From Acanthochromis polyacanthus (lineage: Eukaryota > Chordata > Actinopteri > Pomacentridae): DNA of 64,000 nt. A program made the position numbers and the translations under genes. The stretch covers positions 9,312,534 through 9,376,533 of the forward strand of contig NC_067119.1 in NCBI RefSeq assembly GCF_021347895.1. The letters are read 5' to 3'. Under the pieces are notes generated by a model. The model was not told where the DNA came from. It searched no databases and was given only the letters and a program-made list of their open reading frames with translations. Positions 62,133 through 64,000 of the stretch are shown here, piece by piece; positions within the stretch are counted from its first letter, which is position 1; each line of letters begins with the position of its first letter.

Positions 62133-64000
62133 TAGGACACAAGCCTCACTTTTTGGGTGAGAGTTGTTCAGACTTATGCTACTTCCACTCCTCCAAATGT
62201 GGACTTGTTTGTGGCTTTTTTGAAACCACTTCCTACTGAGTCATACTGTGACCTTTGCAGGAGACAAATCTTTCAAACTGTAATTGAGAATGCAGGAAGA
62301 AAGTAACTTTGGGGATACAAAGTTGAGCCCAGCTTCCTCCGCAGTAATTGTGCATTATCAGAGCGTTGCATTGGGGTGACTCATGGGTGGCCGAGAGGTT
62401 AGACGCCCAAAATAAATACATTCTAGAGAGAATGATATTATCACACTTTCTGGCTTGAAAACAAAAACACTGTCAATGTATTTGGCAAACTAGAGGTATA
62501 TAAACACATTTCGTTGGTTACGACGTTCGCACTGTACTCATCTGTCCCTCTAGATTTGGAGCCACACAAAGGTGGAAATTGTATCCTCGCTGCTTCTTTT
62601 TTTTTGTCCTTTTAAAAGCACCGTCTTTCTATTTGCGTCGTGTTTTTGTGCACCATCTGTCAGTATCGGCATCAGAGGCAGCAGAGCCCCATGTTGAGAG
62701 GAGATAGACGCTCCCTCTGTGACAAAGACTGGAACAAGAGCTAGTCACAGCGTGGTCGCTCCCCTCGGCCTCCCGAGACAAAATTACTCATCGCCGGGAG
62801 AGCCGTGCTTTGCATAGGTGTTACAGTATGGCACGCATGATGACAAAAAGAGGTTTCAACCTGAAGAAGTGGCGTTTTATCTCCACCTGCATGCCTGTAC
62901 AGAAGCCGGTTTCATTGAGTGGCAGTAAGGGGCTGTAATGGACCTGATCCAGCCTATGTCTCTATTTTACCTGTGTCATGGTAAACAAATCCTGTCAGGG
63001 TTCTGGTGGATTAGAGTTCACGTAATTCTTCGTCATCGAGCATCCTCACTTAATCCGCTCGGCATTTGCATTCATTTAAAGCTTTTTTTTTTTGTTGCTG
63101 TTTTGAATTGTCCCTTTAAATACCTTCAGCTTCTTCCCGGTTATGAATTACAGCTACAAAAGGACGGCTGAGAGAGAAAGTGGATGCATGGGAGAGAGAG
63201 GAGAAGAAGCTGTGAATCCAGGTGCTTATAGCTTAGAAAGTTATGCCAATAAATTGCAGGGCCAGATCACAGGAACGTGCATTTGGTGACAGTGAAATCA
63301 ATTTCGTTTAGAAGTCCTCAACCGCTGCCGAGAGTGTGATGACAAAAAACAAAGAAGCAGAAAGGAGGGCCAGTAACAGAAGAGAGCTTTGGACTACTTT
63401 CTGTTCCTGCTTTATTCAGGGAAGCAAAGTGAAGCACTCAGTGTTTCAGCCTTTTTCTTCTGCCCCGATTAAGTTGTGTATATTGTTAGGATCCTCACAG
63501 GAAGCACGTCCACCGGCTGGAACTTAATTGCATTTTGTCACATTGAACTCTGTCAGCAGCCAAAGACCTGAGTGTGCAACGAAGGATAGATAAATTAGCA
63601 TTAAAGAAAGAAGGTTCTTTGGAAAAGTGGGAAAAGGTACACTGTGGTTTCCTGTTGTACAGTGTCTGATTTACAGCTGGGAATTGACTGTGATTCTTTG
63701 GAATTGGAAGTCTTTCATTGGCTGGGTCTCCTTGAGAGTAAATGACATCAAGTGAAATAATATTTATTAGGATGAATTGTTTTGGGTGGTCTCTATATCC
63801 CACTGCATTGGAAAGAGAGCAGTACTCCACCAAGGCTGCTCAGTCGCATCATTTCCAATGGCAGAGATCACGGCACTATAAAATGTGTCCATTTAGCGTA
63901 GATGTACCCACAAACAAAATGACTTTGCGCTGAGCAGAGGTGTGTGTTATGCATGTGTACGTTATGTATGGATACCGAATCACATGACCTAAATATGTAG
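62133..64000. other. No gene seen
   Basis: Non-coding to the end of the window. T-rich runs lie near 62598 and 63083. Open frames of 60-112 codons lack domains. Confidence 0.3.

Overview
The window looks like teleost fish nuclear DNA. There are no operons or bacterial-style gene packing. It is AT-rich and mostly non-coding, with a long perfect CA microsatellite. It holds many families typical of ray-finned fish genomes: several Tc1-like elements and their short derivatives, a mariner relic, hAT-like and TTAA-flanked (piggyBac-like) short elements, and LINE/SINE tails of the kind common in percomorph fish. No rRNA, tRNA or CRISPR array was seen. The species cannot be named from the sequence.

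Layout. 1-5.6 kb: non-coding, with a degenerate inverted-repeat element (381-906), an 84-bp TTAA mini-element (1025-1108) and one copy of an unknown dispersed repeat (about 3030-3320). 5.6-7.3 kb: a Tc1-like transposon with an intact DD34E transposase. 7.4-12.2 kb: short Tc1 derivatives, a 548-bp piggyBac-like element with an intact target duplication, a 364-bp MITE, and the second (inverted) copy of the dispersed repeat. 12.78-14.14 kb: the most unusual locus. A broken THAP-domain exon on the + strand faces a second, unrelated first exon with a good splice donor on the - strand. Each has exactly 85 bp between a shared CTGTGCACG end and its ATG, and a second piggyBac-like copy is nested between them. 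14.5-16.5 kb: two decayed Tc1 elements in opposite orientation. 17.9-18.7 kb: a CpG-rich region ending in a convincing first coding exon (18496-18698) of a gene I do not recognise. No later exon is visible, so much of the remaining 45 kb may be its first intron. 21.6-23 kb: decayed Tc1. 24.1-26.1 kb: four tandem units of about 400 bp, the third split by a second copy of the 11-kb MITE. 28.4 kb: CA microsatellite. 32.6-33.3 kb: a duplicated segment around a LINE-type tail. 37.3-38.0 kb: three tandem units of about 220 bp. 39.4-39.9 kb: an inverted fragment of the 21.6-kb Tc1 family. 48.0-48.4 kb: a mariner relic. 49.3-49.8 kb and 51.6 kb: LINE/SINE tails. 60.1-60.6 kb: a clean hAT-like MITE. 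61.8-62.1 kb: a Tc1-type MITE with 42-bp ends. The remainder is unique-looking intronic or intergenic sequence.

The only apparently complete protein-coding gene is the Tc1 transposase. The only plausible host coding sequence is the exon at 18.5 kb. The best candidate for something undescribed is the 12.78-14.14 kb element, read here as an internally deleted copy of a two-gene transposon-like unit. All family assignments come from reading motifs by eye; no database search was possible.
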